From Synergistaceae bacterium (lineage in GTDB: Bacteria; Synergistota; Synergistia; Synergistales; Synergistaceae), in assembly GCA_031290235.1 (NCBI GenBank), contig JAITNX010000003.1, forward strand, positions 1 to 39,671: a stretch of DNA of 39,671 nt. Reading direction: 5' to 3'. Numbering within the stretch: the stretch's first letter is position 1; each line of letters begins with the position of its first letter. The notes under the pieces are model-generated. The model worked only from the letters and a program-made list of their open reading frames with translations. It searched no databases and was not told the DNA's origin. Position numbers and translations under genes: made by a program. Shown one piece after another: positions 24,116-31,692 of the stretch.

Positions 24116-25057
24116 TCAAGGGGCCGGGACCTCTTCGATTACGGAGCGGAACACCCCGGCGCCATCGTGCCTCGCCCCCTCCCGGAATTGTAATCTGTGC
24201 AGCAGGATGTCCTCCGCGAAAAGTTTGACGTCCTCCGGGATGACAAAGTCCCTTCCCTGCATCCAGGCGACGCACTTCGAGCATCGCAGGAGGACCATTG
24301 CCCCTCTCGTGGATACGCCGGCCGCTATCAACTGATGATTCCTCGTATGCTCGGAGATGGCCAGGATGTAGTCCAATATCCTGTCGCTTGCCGTGACGCC
24401 CCGATCTATCTCGCCCTGCAACCCAGTGACCGCGGAGGCGGTCAGTTTTGGCAGCAGACCGTCCATAGCGCGCCTGCCGGCGCCAATGCGCAGTATATCC
24501 CTCTCCGAATCCCTATTAGGATATCCTATAGAGATCCTCATCATGAAGCGGTCCATCTGGGACTCCGGCAGCGGAAACGTCCCTGAGTGCTCCACCGGGT
24601 TCTGAGTCGCTATCACTATAAATGGCTCGGCGAGCTTGTAGGTAATGCCGTCTATGGTGGCCTGCTCCTCCCCCATAGCCTCGAGCAGGGCGCTCTGCGT
24701 CTTAGGGGTGGCCCTGTTTATCTCGTCGACCAGAACTAGGTTGTTGAACACCGGCCCTGGGTGAAACACAAACTCGCCCCTGTCCGCCTTGAATATATTG
24801 AGACCAGTCACGTCGGTGGGCAGCAGGTCGTTCGTACACTGAACCCTGCCGAACGAAAGCCCCAGAACCCGGGCCGTGGCGACGGCGAGAGTCGTCTTGC
24901 CGAGTCCCGGGAGGTCCTCTATCAGCATGTGCCCGCCGGAGAATACGCAGACCATAACCCTTATAAGAGCGGATCTCTTTCCATGGAGGTATGGGGATAT
25001 ATGATCCAGTATTCCCTCCACCGTTTTATTCCTTATCTCTATTTCATTCACGCCCAT
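24116..25057 (-). CDS. MoxR-family AAA+ ATPase
   Basis: A 313-aa cytosolic ATPase, chaperone-like for membrane-associated partners. The AAA_3 core is complete: Walker A DLPGLGKTTLAVATARVLGL, Walker B LVLVDEINRA, sensor 1 IATQNP (in FIVIATQNPVEHSGTFPLPE), the arginine-finger region ESQMDRFMMRISIGYP, and a lid domain ending STRGAMVLLRCSKCVAWMQG. Family members work with DUF58 and vWA proteins encoded next to them, as here. GGAAAGG precedes the ATG. It is first in a three-gene run whose members overlap, so the three proteins should be made in step. A separate vWA (BatA-type) gene, often found in such loci, is absent. Confidence 0.95.
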   Translation of the reverse strand: MGVNEIEIRNKTVEGILDHISPYLHGKRSALIRVMVCVFSGGHMLIEDLPGLGKTTLAVATARVLGLSFGRVQCTNDLLPTDVTGLNIFKADRGEFVFHPGPVFNNLVLVDEINRATPKTQSALLEAMGEEQATIDGITYKLAEPFIVIATQNPVEHSGTFPLPESQMDRFMMRISIGYPNRDSERDILRIGAGRRAMDGLLPKLTASAVTGLQGEIDRGVTASDRILDYILAISEHTRNHQLIAAGVSTRGAMVLLRCSKCVAWMQGRDFVIPEDVKLFAEDILLHRLQFREGARHDGAGVFRSVIEEVPAP

Positions 25058-25128
25058 CGAGCCACACCTTTCCGCAAGAAGTCACCGTCATTTTACAATA
25101 ATCGAGTCACAACTATCAACATTCCAAA

Positions 25129-25190
25129 ATATCCGATCGCGGCTTGGCATCATACCAATTTGAATCGGAGGCATGAAGGGTAAAGCGTAA
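25129..25190 (+). repeat. Dispersed intergenic repeat, copy 2
   Basis: Contains GATCGCGGCTTGGCATCATA and then AATTTGAATCGGAGGCATGA followed by AGGGTAAAGCGTAA. The first block resembles 27485-27500 and the second is nearly identical to the reverse complement of 31815-31849. It lies in the 218-bp gap between moxR and the chemoreceptor terminator; no gene is seen there. Confidence 0.6.
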
Positions 25191-25210
25191 AAAACAGACC
25201 GCATTAGCGA

Positions 25211-25247
25211 AAAAACAACAAGGCCTCCGAGTCCAACCTCAGAGGCC
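25211..25247 (-). terminator. Rho-independent terminator of the second chemoreceptor gene
   Basis: On the minus strand, arm GGCCTCTGAG (25247-25238), loop, arm CTCGGAGGCC (25231-25222), then TTGTTGTTTTTT. It is a 10-bp stem with one wobble, about 30 nt after the stop codon. Confidence 0.88.
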
Positions 25248-25275
25248 CTCAAAGTAGCGCGTGGGCGATATGCGG

Positions 25276-27363
25276 CTAAACCTTGAAGTGACCAAGCACC
25301 GACTTCAGCTGCTCCGCGTTTTCAGCCATTTCTCTCGCGCAATCGGACACCCTTCTGGAGTCGGACGCGGTGGTCTCGGTGTCGTTCCTTATGACGGAGA
25401 TTGTGCTCTCTATCTCCATGGTCGACTGCGTCGCGTTATCGATGGCGCCGGTTATCTCCTTGCTCGACGCGGCCTGTTGCTGGGCTACTGCCGCGATGTT
25501 CTGGATGGAGTCGTTGGCCTTATCCATCTCATGCATGGCGGAACTCAGCTCTGTCTGAGCCTTGTCCGCCTCCTTTATAGTGCTCCGCAGAAGATCGCCG
25601 GACTCGGCCGTCGCCGAGATCGCCTGCTTGGAACTCTCCTGAAGCGTTTCTATCAGAGTATCGACACTCTGAGCGGCCTTGCTCGATTCCTCCGCGAGCT
25701 TGCGCACCTCCTCGGCGACTACCGCGAAACCGCGCCCCGCCTCTCCTGCCCTGGCCGCCTCTATTGCGGCGTTCAGGGCAAGCAGATTCGTCTGGTCCGC
25801 GATTCCGCTGATAACGGAGACAAACCCGCTGATGCTGTCGACCGACGTTACAAGCTCCCTTATTCTCGTCTCGACAGTGCCGGACTTATCGCTGACCGAG
25901 TTTATGTCGTCTATCAGCGCGTTGACCGATTTGACAGCTCCGCTCGCCACTCCTGTCATATTGAGGATGAGAGACGCGCTCTCCGTTGCCGAGTGGGCTG
26001 TGGAATCCGCCCCTGAGCTGACCTCCTCCGCGCTTGAATTACACTCCTGAAGGGACGTGCTATTGGACTCGATGAGCGATGTCACCTCCTCAACGGATCC
26101 CCTCACCCGCTCCATCGCCATGTTCGACTCGTCGGCTATGGAGGCGAGCTGTCCGGAGAGTTGAGTTACCCTGTTTGCGACGTCCACGACATCCAGCAGG
26201 ACTCCTCTTTGATCCGCTACCATCTCGCTGAGGGAGGAGACCAGGACGCCAAGTTCATCCCTGCCCTCGTAGCCAAAGTCCTCGATGCCGATCGTGAGGT
26301 CGCCGGCCTGCGCCTTCTTTGCGATGGACACTATGGATGAGAGAGGGTTCGTTATCATCCGGGCGATGACGACGGCGACCACAACGCCAAGGACGACTGC
26401 TATGCCTGCCGACGCCCACAGGACCCGTATGGATCCGACGAGGGATTTTTCGGTCTCCTCCGCGATAGCCTTTACCCGGTTCTGGGAGACAAGCGACGAG
26501 GCTGTCGATTCCTCATTGACTGTCGCCTTGTATGGGGCCCTCGACGAGTGGGCCTCCTGAAGGCGAATATAAGAGTCCACGAAGGCGCTTATCACGTCCC
26601 TGTACCCCTCGGCCTTTTCCAAGAGCTGCTGGAAATTTTCCTCGTCCTTGCTGTCGATCGCCAGCACCTTCAAGGACTTCATCTCCTCGACTATGCTGTT
26701 GACCAGCTCAACCACGTCCCTGACGCCGTCCGAATTCTGGGCGAACATCGACGAATAGAGCGAGAGGCGCATGTTCACGACCTTTGTGATAACGGACTCC
26801 CCGTCCTGGATTCTCTGGATGAGGATAATTTGGTCCATCCCGTCTGTCCCGGAGAAAGCGCGAAGTTTGCCGTAATCATCGCCAACCAGTTTACCCGAGA
26901 GGGCGTCCTGAAATTCCTGCCCTACTACGGCCGCCCTCGCGAGGTTGGCCTCCTTCTCCCGAACCAGGGCCTCGGCGTCGGCCACGAGTTTATCATAAGT
27001 TTCGTAGGCCGGTTTTAGTTTCTCCACAGTCTGCTTCAGCCCTATAAGCTCTGGGTAAACGGCAAACAGCTTGGCCGCGTTGTCAATATTCTCCACAATC
27101 GATTTGCGGCTCTTTTCTATAGCGGGGATGAGGTCGTCATTCTCGGTCAGCTTGAACTCATCGACGGCCGAGAACAGTTCTCTTGTCTCCCTCTCTATCT
27201 CGGAGTTCAACAACATGGAAGGAGCTATTCCCGTGGCCAGAAAATCACTCTCAAGCAGCACCGCTCTCATATCCCGCCAGCTCAGAAAAACGGAGGCAAC
27301 GAACACAACGAGTAACAGCCCGAATCCAAGCAGAAGTTTCTTGCCGATTTTGACGTTTCGCAT
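25276..27363 (-). CDS. Methyl-accepting chemotaxis protein with large helical sensor
   Basis: A full-length chemoreceptor (695 aa from the ATG at 27363, with GGAGAGG 8 nt upstream; an ATG 30 nt further up lacks a site). TM1 is at about 9-28 ([20 protein letters not shown]). A periplasmic domain of about 285 residues is all-helical and resembles the HBM type (two stacked helical bundles; inference). TM2 is at about 315-336 ([20 protein letters not shown]), followed by HAMP and the signalling coiled coil with the hairpin tip [20 protein letters not shown]. The signalling part is close to that of the receptor at the left edge, but the sensors differ. It ends at SVLGHFKV with no CheR tether. It is monocistronic: own promoter upstream, terminator downstream. 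Confidence 0.96.
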   Translation of the reverse strand: MRNVKIGKKLLLGFGLLLVVFVASVFLSWRDMRAVLLESDFLATGIAPSMLLNSEIERETRELFSAVDEFKLTENDDLIPAIEKSRKSIVENIDNAAKLFAVYPELIGLKQTVEKLKPAYETYDKLVADAEALVREKEANLARAAVVGQEFQDALSGKLVGDDYGKLRAFSGTDGMDQIILIQRIQDGESVITKVVNMRLSLYSSMFAQNSDGVRDVVELVNSIVEEMKSLKVLAIDSKDEENFQQLLEKAEGYRDVISAFVDSYIRLQEAHSSRAPYKATVNEESTASSLVSQNRVKAIAEETEKSLVGSIRVLWASAGIAVVLGVVVAVVIARMITNPLSSIVSIAKKAQAGDLTIGIEDFGYEGRDELGVLVSSLSEMVADQRGVLLDVVDVANRVTQLSGQLASIADESNMAMERVRGSVEEVTSLIESNSTSLQECNSSAEEVSSGADSTAHSATESASLILNMTGVASGAVKSVNALIDDINSVSDKSGTVETRIRELVTSVDSISGFVSVISGIADQTNLLALNAAIEAARAGEAGRGFAVVAEEVRKLAEESSKAAQSVDTLIETLQESSKQAISATAESGDLLRSTIKEADKAQTELSSAMHEMDKANDSIQNIAAVAQQQAASSKEITGAIDNATQSTMEIESTISVIRNDTETTASDSRRVSDCAREMAENAEQLKSVLGHFKV

Positions 27364-27424
27364 TGTGAAAACCTCTCCTTTCATAATATCCATTTATATA
27401 TCGGCCTTTATCTTAACACAAATA

Positions 27425-27452
27425 AATATACCCGATTATTTCCACAAATCAA
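27425..27452 (-). promoter_or_regulatory. Candidate sigma-70 promoter for the chemoreceptor gene
   Basis: Minus strand TTGATT (27452-27447), 16-nt spacer, TATATT (27430-27425), about 60 nt before the start codon. Four of six -35 and five of six -10 positions match consensus. No sigma-28-type box was seen. Confidence 0.5.
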
Positions 27453-27455
27453 AAA

Positions 27456-27500
27456 CATGAATGGTAAACCGTAAAAAACCGTTTGATCGCGGCGTGGTAT
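27456..27500 (+). repeat. Dispersed intergenic repeat, copy 3
   Basis: Contains ATGAATGGTAAACCGTAAAA and CGTTTGATCGCGGCGTGGTA. These are the two blocks of the repeat family seen at 11105, 25129 and 31754-31849, here directly adjacent. It abuts the hairpin cluster starting at 27502. Confidence 0.6.
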
Positions 27501-27501
27501 T

Positions 27502-27632
27502 ATTCCGATTTTGAGTCAAAGATGCGTTTATTTGACTCAAAATCGGAATGCGCGACACGATGTCGCGCCGCGCAATGCGCAGCATTGCGGCTTTTCCAAG
27601 TCAAGCGCGCAGGATGCGCGTTTGACTTGGAA
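27502..27632. repeat. Chain of four hairpins
   Basis: Four inverted repeats follow one another in 131 bp. (a) 27502-27549: 19-bp perfect arms ATTCCGATTTTGAGTCAAA with a 10-nt loop. (b) 27550-27568: GCGCGACA / TGTCGCGC with a 3-nt loop. (c) 27571-27589: CGCAATGC / GCATTGCG with a 3-nt loop. (d) 27594-27632: 18-bp arms with one G-T pair around a GGA loop (TTCCAAGTCAAGCGCGCA). There is no long coding frame. A 48-nt sister of (a) lies at 28601-28648. It may be a mobile repeat (MITE/BIME-like) or a structured RNA or DNA region. Confidence 0.85.
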
Positions 27633-27676
27633 TTAGAATTAGCCGGAGACGACCGGGTACGCAAACCAAACCCGTA

Positions 27677-27706
27677 TTGTGGGCCAAGAGGTTTTGTTGG
27701 TATAAT
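27677..27706 (+). promoter_or_regulatory. Extended -10 promoter for the PHP gene
   Basis: TGGTATAAT (TATAAT at 27701-27706) is an extended -10. A poor TTGTGG -35 lies 18 nt upstream. The start codon follows 42 nt after the -10. Confidence 0.6.
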
Positions 27707-27747
27707 CCCTCGTGTCGCGCGGAGCTTGCGCGGGGAAGGACGACGCC

Positions 27748-28560
27748 ATGACTGTTTATAAAAATTATTACGATAGCCACGTGCACTCGGAAAATTCTTC
27801 CGACGCAAGGGATTCGGTCGACGCCATTTGCGCCTCCGCTGAGAAGCGCGGCGTAAAGGGCATCTCTATAACGGACCACTGCGACATGGATAGGGGACGC
27901 GAGAGGTGCGAGAACACAAAGAGGAAGCTCCTGGCTGACATCAGGGAGGCAAGGGAGCTGTACGGCGGCACGCTTCGCATATCGGCTGGAATAGAGTTGG
28001 GCGAGGCCAATCATGATCAGGAATTATCCCGTTCCCTGGCGGGGGACGAGGAACTCGACTTCGTCATCGGATCGCTGCACAATCTGAGGGACGACGACGA
28101 CTTCTACTATACCGATTACGACAACATCGATATAGACTCCCTGATGCAGAGGTACTACGAGGAGCTGTACGAGATCGTGGAGGGCGGCTGCTTTGACGTA
28201 ATAGGTCACATAAACTATCAGCTGAGATACATGAGCGAGCGGGCGAGAAAGAGCGTCGATCTGTCGCGTCATTACGGCGATCTGTTCGGGATACTGCAAT
28301 CCGCGGCGCGAAAGGGCAAGGGGATAGAGATAAACACTTCCGGCTTGCAGCGCGGGCTGGGAGATGTCATTCCATCCCTCGAAGTCATAAAGCTGTTCAA
28401 GAAGGCCGGCGGAGAGATAGTGACAATAGGCTCGGACGCCCATGTCTCGCGCAACGTAGGGGCGGAGATATTCACGGCCATGGACACCCTGAAGGCCGCC
28501 GGATTCGATCAGTTCGCATACTTCGTGAAGCGGACCCCAGAGATGATAGATATAGAATGA
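27748..28560 (+). CDS. PHP-family histidinol-phosphatase-like phosphoesterase
   Basis: A 270-aa protein of the PHP superfamily, HisK/HisJ histidinol-phosphate phosphatase type. Metal-binding motifs are in order: DSHVHSENSSDA (first His pair), ITDHCDMD, GIELGEANH (Glu), DFVIGSLHNL, DVIGHINYQLRY, GKGIEINTSGLQRG, and the terminal IGSDAHVSRNVG. All expected His/Asp/Glu ligands appear present, so a trinuclear metal site is likely. The start at 27748 has AAGGA 7 nt upstream; 12 more codons are open but look like leader. No his genes are nearby, so the true substrate may not be histidinol phosphate. It is monocistronic, flanked by the two copies of the 48-nt hairpin element. Confidence 0.88.
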   Translation: MTVYKNYYDSHVHSENSSDARDSVDAICASAEKRGVKGISITDHCDMDRGRERCENTKRKLLADIREARELYGGTLRISAGIELGEANHDQELSRSLAGDEELDFVIGSLHNLRDDDDFYYTDYDNIDIDSLMQRYYEELYEIVEGGCFDVIGHINYQLRYMSERARKSVDLSRHYGDLFGILQSAARKGKGIEINTSGLQRGLGDVIPSLEVIKLFKKAGGEIVTIGSDAHVSRNVGAEIFTAMDTLKAAGFDQFAYFVKRTPEMIDIE

Positions 28561-28600
28561 TGCGCGGGCGGACGGGCCAGGATCTTGAATCGTACGCGTA

Positions 28601-28648
28601 ATTCCAAATTTGAGTCAAAGATACTTTTATCTGACTCAAATTTGGAAT
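28601..28648. repeat. 48-nt hairpin element, second copy
   Basis: Perfect 17-bp arms (ATTCCAAATTTGAGTCA / TGACTCAAATTTGGAAT). Aligned without gaps to 27502-27549 there are 7 differences in 48 nt. Four of these form two compensated base pairs (positions 6/43 G-C to A-T, 8/41 T-A to A-T). It lies between convergent genes, so it could also end transcription, though it lacks a U tract. Confidence 0.8.
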
Positions 28649-28655
28649 ATCCGCT

Positions 28656-29414
28656 TCAGGCTGGTTTTTCCGCGAGGAAACGCAGCCTCACGTAGTCGGC
28701 GACCCAGCCTAAGCGCTCGTTATACAACCTCGGCCGGCAGTATTCCTCCACATCGTCGTAAAATCCTTCCCGTTCCTCGTCTGAAAACCCTTCGGTATGC
28801 CGGTTCGAGAACACTCCCAGCCAGCCTCGCAAGCCATCCGGCAATGGCGTAGGGCGGTCGAAGCGGGCTATAAAGCTCACCCTAAAGCCTTGGTTCTCAA
28901 GTATCCTCGAAAATATGCCTACCTCCAGGAACTTCCACGGGTTGCGCGGCTTATAGTCTATTCCTCGTTTTGCAAGGGAGAGTTTCATTCCCTCGCGAAT
29001 TATCCGAACGCACCCCTCTCCCCCGCACTCGGCGGCAAATCGCCCATTTGGCGCCAGCGCCCTCCAGACGCTTCGCACCACCGCGTATTGGTCGCTCATC
29101 CAGTGAAGCGCGGCGTTGCTCACGACGGCGTCGAACTCCTTTCCTGGCCCAAACTCGAGGTTTTCGGCGTTCATGACGCGAACATCTAAACCGCGGGAGC
29201 GGGCCGCCTCCACCATCTCCGGACTGGAGTCCACTCCCGCGACATCGTACCCCTTGTCGGCCAGTATCTTCATCAGTTCCCCATCGCCGCAGCCAAGGTC
29301 GAGTATCCGTTCGCCAAACTGCGGCTTCAGCAAATCCAGCACCGGCCTGCCAAGCTCGGAAACAAATCCAGCCGACGCCGCGTATTTTTCGGGATTCCAT
29401 TCCTGATTGGACAT
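28656..29414 (-). CDS. Class I SAM-dependent methyltransferase (Tam-like)
   Basis: A 252-aa Rossmann-fold methyltransferase. Motif I is RILDLGCGDGELMKIL (about 36-51), the motif II acid is in VAGVDSSPEMVEAA, the AdoMet-adenine region is VMNAENLEF, and motif IV is FDAVVSNAALHWMSD. The NAALHWMSD form and the C-terminal half with NPWKFLEVGIFSRILENQGF and YCRPRLYNERLGWVADYVRL are typical of trans-aconitate 2-methyltransferase-like and ubiE-like small-molecule enzymes. The substrate is not defined. GGGAGG lies 10 nt before the ATG. It is transcribed divergently from the sirtuin gene and ends convergently with the PHP gene. Confidence 0.88.
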   Translation of the reverse strand: MSNQEWNPEKYAASAGFVSELGRPVLDLLKPQFGERILDLGCGDGELMKILADKGYDVAGVDSSPEMVEAARSRGLDVRVMNAENLEFGPGKEFDAVVSNAALHWMSDQYAVVRSVWRALAPNGRFAAECGGEGCVRIIREGMKLSLAKRGIDYKPRNPWKFLEVGIFSRILENQGFRVSFIARFDRPTPLPDGLRGWLGVFSNRHTEGFSDEEREGFYDDVEEYCRPRLYNERLGWVADYVRLRFLAEKPA

Positions 29415-29446
29415 TTAAACAACGCCTCCCAATTTCGTATGACTTC

Positions 29447-29486
29447 ATTATATTCGAGATATACTCATTTGTGAGTCTGATATAAT
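29447..29486. promoter_or_regulatory. Divergent promoters with central dyad
   Basis: Plus strand: extended -10 TGATATAAT (TATAAT at 29481-29486) for the sirtuin gene. Minus strand: TATAAT (29452-29447) for the methyltransferase gene. Between them lies the dyad ACTCA-TTTG-TGAGT (29463-29476), placed where a bound protein could affect both. Neither promoter has a clear -35. Confidence 0.5.
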
Positions 29487-29522
29487 CTGTTTTATAGATT
29501 TTTTAATCGGAGGTGTCTCAAT

Positions 29523-30263
29523 ATGGGCGCGGATCGCGAGAGGCTCAAAGTTTTAGCGGAACGAATGTCGGCGCCGGGCGCAAAGACAGCGGTGTTCACA
29601 GGAGCGGGAATGAGCACGGAGTCAGGGCTCTCGGACTTCAGGTCAAAGGACGGGCTCTGGGGTAAGCTGGACCCGATGGAACTCGCGACAGCCACTGCGA
29701 TGAGACACAATTACGGCGAGTTTCACAAGTTCTACTCCAATCGCTTCGTGCAGATGGAGCAAGCCCTTCCCAACGACGGACACAGGATACTCGCCGACTG
29801 GGAGTCGAGAGGACTGGTCAGCTGCATAATAACTCAGAACATCGACGGCCTCCACGCCGCGGCAGGATCCAGCGTGATTTACGAGCTTCACGGCTCTGTT
29901 GGCCGCGTGCGCTGCATGGATTGCGGGAATCCCGCCACCCGCGCGGATTTCATCGACCTCAAGCCGTGCAAATCATGCGGCGGAAGGCTGCGCCCAGGCG
30001 TGGTCCTGTTCGAGGAGGGACTGCCTTCGGACGCGCTCGACTCGTCGTGGAGCGCGTCCGAGGAGGCCGCGGTATTCATCGTGCTGGGGTCGTCGCTCCA
30101 GGTGTCGCCAGCGAATCAGATGCCCGCGATCGCGAAACGCGCGGGAGCGTTCCTCGCGATATGCAACCGCGACGTCACTCCTCTGGACGGAATGGCGGAC
30201 TACAGGACAAACGAGGGAATAGGCGAGTTCCTGAAGGAGCTGGACTCGGTAATCGGGGATTGA
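29523..30263 (+). CDS. cobB: SIR2-family NAD-dependent protein deacylase
   Basis: A 246-aa sirtuin that removes acyl groups from lysines at the cost of NAD. NAD-binding GAGMSTESGLSDFR is at 27-40, TQNIDGLH at 104-111, the catalytic His123 in ELHGS, and the zinc ribbon at Cys131, Cys134, Cys149 and Cys152 (CMDCG / CKSCG). LGSSLQVSPANQMP and AICNRDVTPLD-like segments follow. The Tyr and Arg that favour succinyl or malonyl substrates in E. coli CobB are not evident, so deacetylase activity is more likely (inference). GGAGG lies 9 nt upstream of the ATG. It is 6 bp from the convergent end of the transporter gene. Confidence 0.96.
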   Translation: MGADRERLKVLAERMSAPGAKTAVFTGAGMSTESGLSDFRSKDGLWGKLDPMELATATAMRHNYGEFHKFYSNRFVQMEQALPNDGHRILADWESRGLVSCIITQNIDGLHAAAGSSVIYELHGSVGRVRCMDCGNPATRADFIDLKPCKSCGGRLRPGVVLFEEGLPSDALDSSWSASEEAAVFIVLGSSLQVSPANQMPAIAKRAGAFLAICNRDVTPLDGMADYRTNEGIGEFLKELDSVIGD

Positions 30264-30269
30264 CCCGAC

Positions 30270-30866
30270 TCAACCCTTGACTATCGGCGAGATCCTCTTA
30301 TAGAGGGCAAACGTGATCAGAGATACGACGACGCCCTTGCACAAATTGAACGGCACTATGCTCATGAGGATGACCTTGCCAAGCGTATTGGCATACGGGT
30401 TTATCGCCATGTACGCGTTTATCATCGTGTCCAGTGGGATTATGCGGCTGTATAGCGGCACAAGGACTAAATAGTTCGCCACGGCCGCGACGACGGACAT
30501 CGCGATCACTCCCGAAGCCATGCCGATACAGGCGCCGCCTCGCGTCCGGCGTCTCTTGTATATGATGCCGGCCGGCACCGCGAATGAAATCCCGATCAAA
30601 AAGTTGGCCAGTTCCCCAATGCCGCCGGTATGAGTATATGCGATGTTGACCGCGTTTTTTATAAACTCGACGGCAATGGCCGCGCCCGGTCCTATGGCAA
30701 ACGCGGCCATTAGCGCTGGCACGTCGGACAAGTCCATCTTGAGAAACGTCGGAAAAATCGGCACCGCGAAATCCAAAAACATTAGTATTGCCGCTGCCGC
30801 CGACAAAAGTGCCGTTGTGGTTATTCCTCTCACGCCAAGCGACGTAATAGCGGTTCTGGTTGACAA
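30270..30866 (-). CDS. ribU: RibU-like ECF transporter substrate-binding (S) component
   Basis: A polytopic membrane protein, about 199 aa, with five to six hydrophobic helices. The N-terminal ALLSAAAAILMFLDFAVPIF, followed by PTFLKMDLSDVPALMAAFAIG and EFIKNAVNIAYTHTGGIGE, is the characteristic pattern of riboflavin-type S components (PF12822, RibU/YpaA). The start is placed at a TTG (30866) with GGAGG 9 nt upstream. An ATG at 30887 lies before that site and has none of its own, and the open frame beyond runs into repeat-derived sequence. The energising EcfA/EcfT genes are elsewhere, as in group II ECF systems. No FMN riboswitch is present: the candidate promoter lies only about 40 nt upstream. 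Confidence 0.85.
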   Translation of the reverse strand: MSTRTAITSLGVRGITTTALLSAAAAILMFLDFAVPIFPTFLKMDLSDVPALMAAFAIGPGAAIAVEFIKNAVNIAYTHTGGIGELANFLIGISFAVPAGIIYKRRRTRGGACIGMASGVIAMSVVAAVANYLVLVPLYSRIIPLDTMINAYMAINPYANTLGKVILMSIVPFNLCKGVVVSLITFALYKRISPIVKG

Positions 30867-30902
30867 TTTTCGCAACCTCCATGTCATATAAACTAAGATG
30901 TG

Positions 30903-30931
30903 ATTATAGCATATCGGCATCGTGTTCGAAA
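30903..30931 (-). promoter_or_regulatory. Candidate ribU promoter
   Basis: Minus strand TATAAT (30908-30903, perfect) with TTTCGA 17 nt upstream (30931-30926). It lies in the end of the transposase remnant, so the insertion may have supplied or replaced the promoter. Confidence 0.45.
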
Positions 30932-30944
30932 TTCCGCCTTCGAT

Positions 30945-30984
30945 GGCGGACCACACAGGTCTGGGCGGACACACAGGTCCGCCC
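30945..30984. repeat. REP-like palindrome pair
   Basis: GGCGGACC (30945-30952) pairs with GGTCCGCC (30976-30983), and within it GGGCGGAC-ACACAG-GTCCGCCC (30963-30984) forms a second 8-bp hairpin. The unit GCGGAC(C)ACACAGGTC is repeated directly. Such palindromes accompany RAYT genes. Confidence 0.7.
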
Positions 30985-31311
30985 CTACGTATTCGCCCCG
31001 TCCCGCATGTTCGCCCAATTCCATATATCCGTCCCATCCGGCAACGTTTGTGATTATTGCATGGAAATGGTTTGGCATGATAATAAATTGTTGCGGGTCA
31101 ATATCGGCGAATTTCAACGCTAATTCCGCATACCATTTTTCCACCATACATCCTGCGGCATTCAATACAAGATTGTTCGATTCAATACATCCAAACAAAC
31201 ACGCTTTATTCTGTACGCATACTGTCACAAAATATGAGCCCGGTTTTGAATAATCATACCCTTAGTTTATCGCCCTTCGATAACGTTGCCGCCAAGTCGT
31301 CTTTGACAGTT

Positions 31312-31692
31312 ATGTTTTCCCTCGCTTGTTTTTCACGAACAAAATTATATGCGGAAGACGTAATAACCGTAAAGCGGGATAGAGAGCAATGCCCCAGTCA
31401 CTTCCCAATATGGCGCGATTACTATCACCTCCACAAAGAAAAAATCAACGCGGAACAGGCCAAACGCGCCGAGGAAAAGAAAAACCTATACAACCTCGTA
31501 TCATTCCAGGGAGCGGCATATACGGACAACGCCGCGCTCCGCATAACTCCCGCGCCAGACAGCGCGCTGCGTGTCTTCATGGCGTTCAAGCCCTTATCGC
31601 GCCCCATTGCCGTTCCACCTCAGGAACTTGTTCCCTTCGAGAGAAAAGGCTTCACGGTAATTGAATGGGGCGGAAGCGAGGTCAGGTTTTAA
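31312..31692 (+). CDS. Small hypothetical protein, possibly 5'-damaged
   Basis: A 126-aa reading from ATG 31312. After a short weakly hydrophobic N-terminus (MFSLACFSRTKLYAEDV, like a worn signal peptide ending in AE) comes a charged helix (YHLHKEKINAEQAKRAEEKK). A compact C-terminal domain follows, with LRITPAPDSALRVFMAFKPL and PPQELVPFERKGFTVIEWGG. The C-terminal half has protein-like composition and coding-like codons. The 5' part lacks a ribosome binding site and abuts the transposase remnant. The upstream open frame (from 31234) overlaps that remnant. It may be a secreted protein whose promoter and signal were damaged by the insertion. No family was recognised. Confidence 0.5.
   Translation: MFSLACFSRTKLYAEDVITVKRDREQCPSHFPIWRDYYHLHKEKINAEQAKRAEEKKNLYNLVSFQGAAYTDNAALRITPAPDSALRVFMAFKPLSRPIAVPPQELVPFERKGFTVIEWGGSEVRF

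Larger units (their letters stand above)
30893..31261 (-). pseudogene. RAYT / REP-associated transposase remnant (Y1_Tnp, N-terminal part)
   Basis: The reading from 31261 gives the family's N-terminal pattern (YDYSKPGSYFVTVCVQNKAC, LFG) and the HUH motif in FIIMPNHFHAIITNV. Upstream the frame hits a stop (TAA at 31264) where the conserved start region should be. Downstream it runs into Cys/Pro-rich repeat sequence (GADLCVRPDLCGPP) and stops before the catalytic Tyr half. The result is therefore a dead fragment of about 120 codons, where an intact RAYT would have about 180-250. It lies between ribU and a small plus-strand gene. The intact source copy should be elsewhere in the genome. Confidence 0.75.

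Noticed and set aside
27502-27632. Possible CRISPR array or attachment site
   Set aside because: The repeats are inverted, of different lengths, not evenly spaced and without constant direct repeats or cas genes.
30867-30960. FMN riboswitch before the RibU-like gene
   Set aside because: The promoter candidate leaves only about 40 nt of leader and none of the RFN element's conserved blocks are seen.
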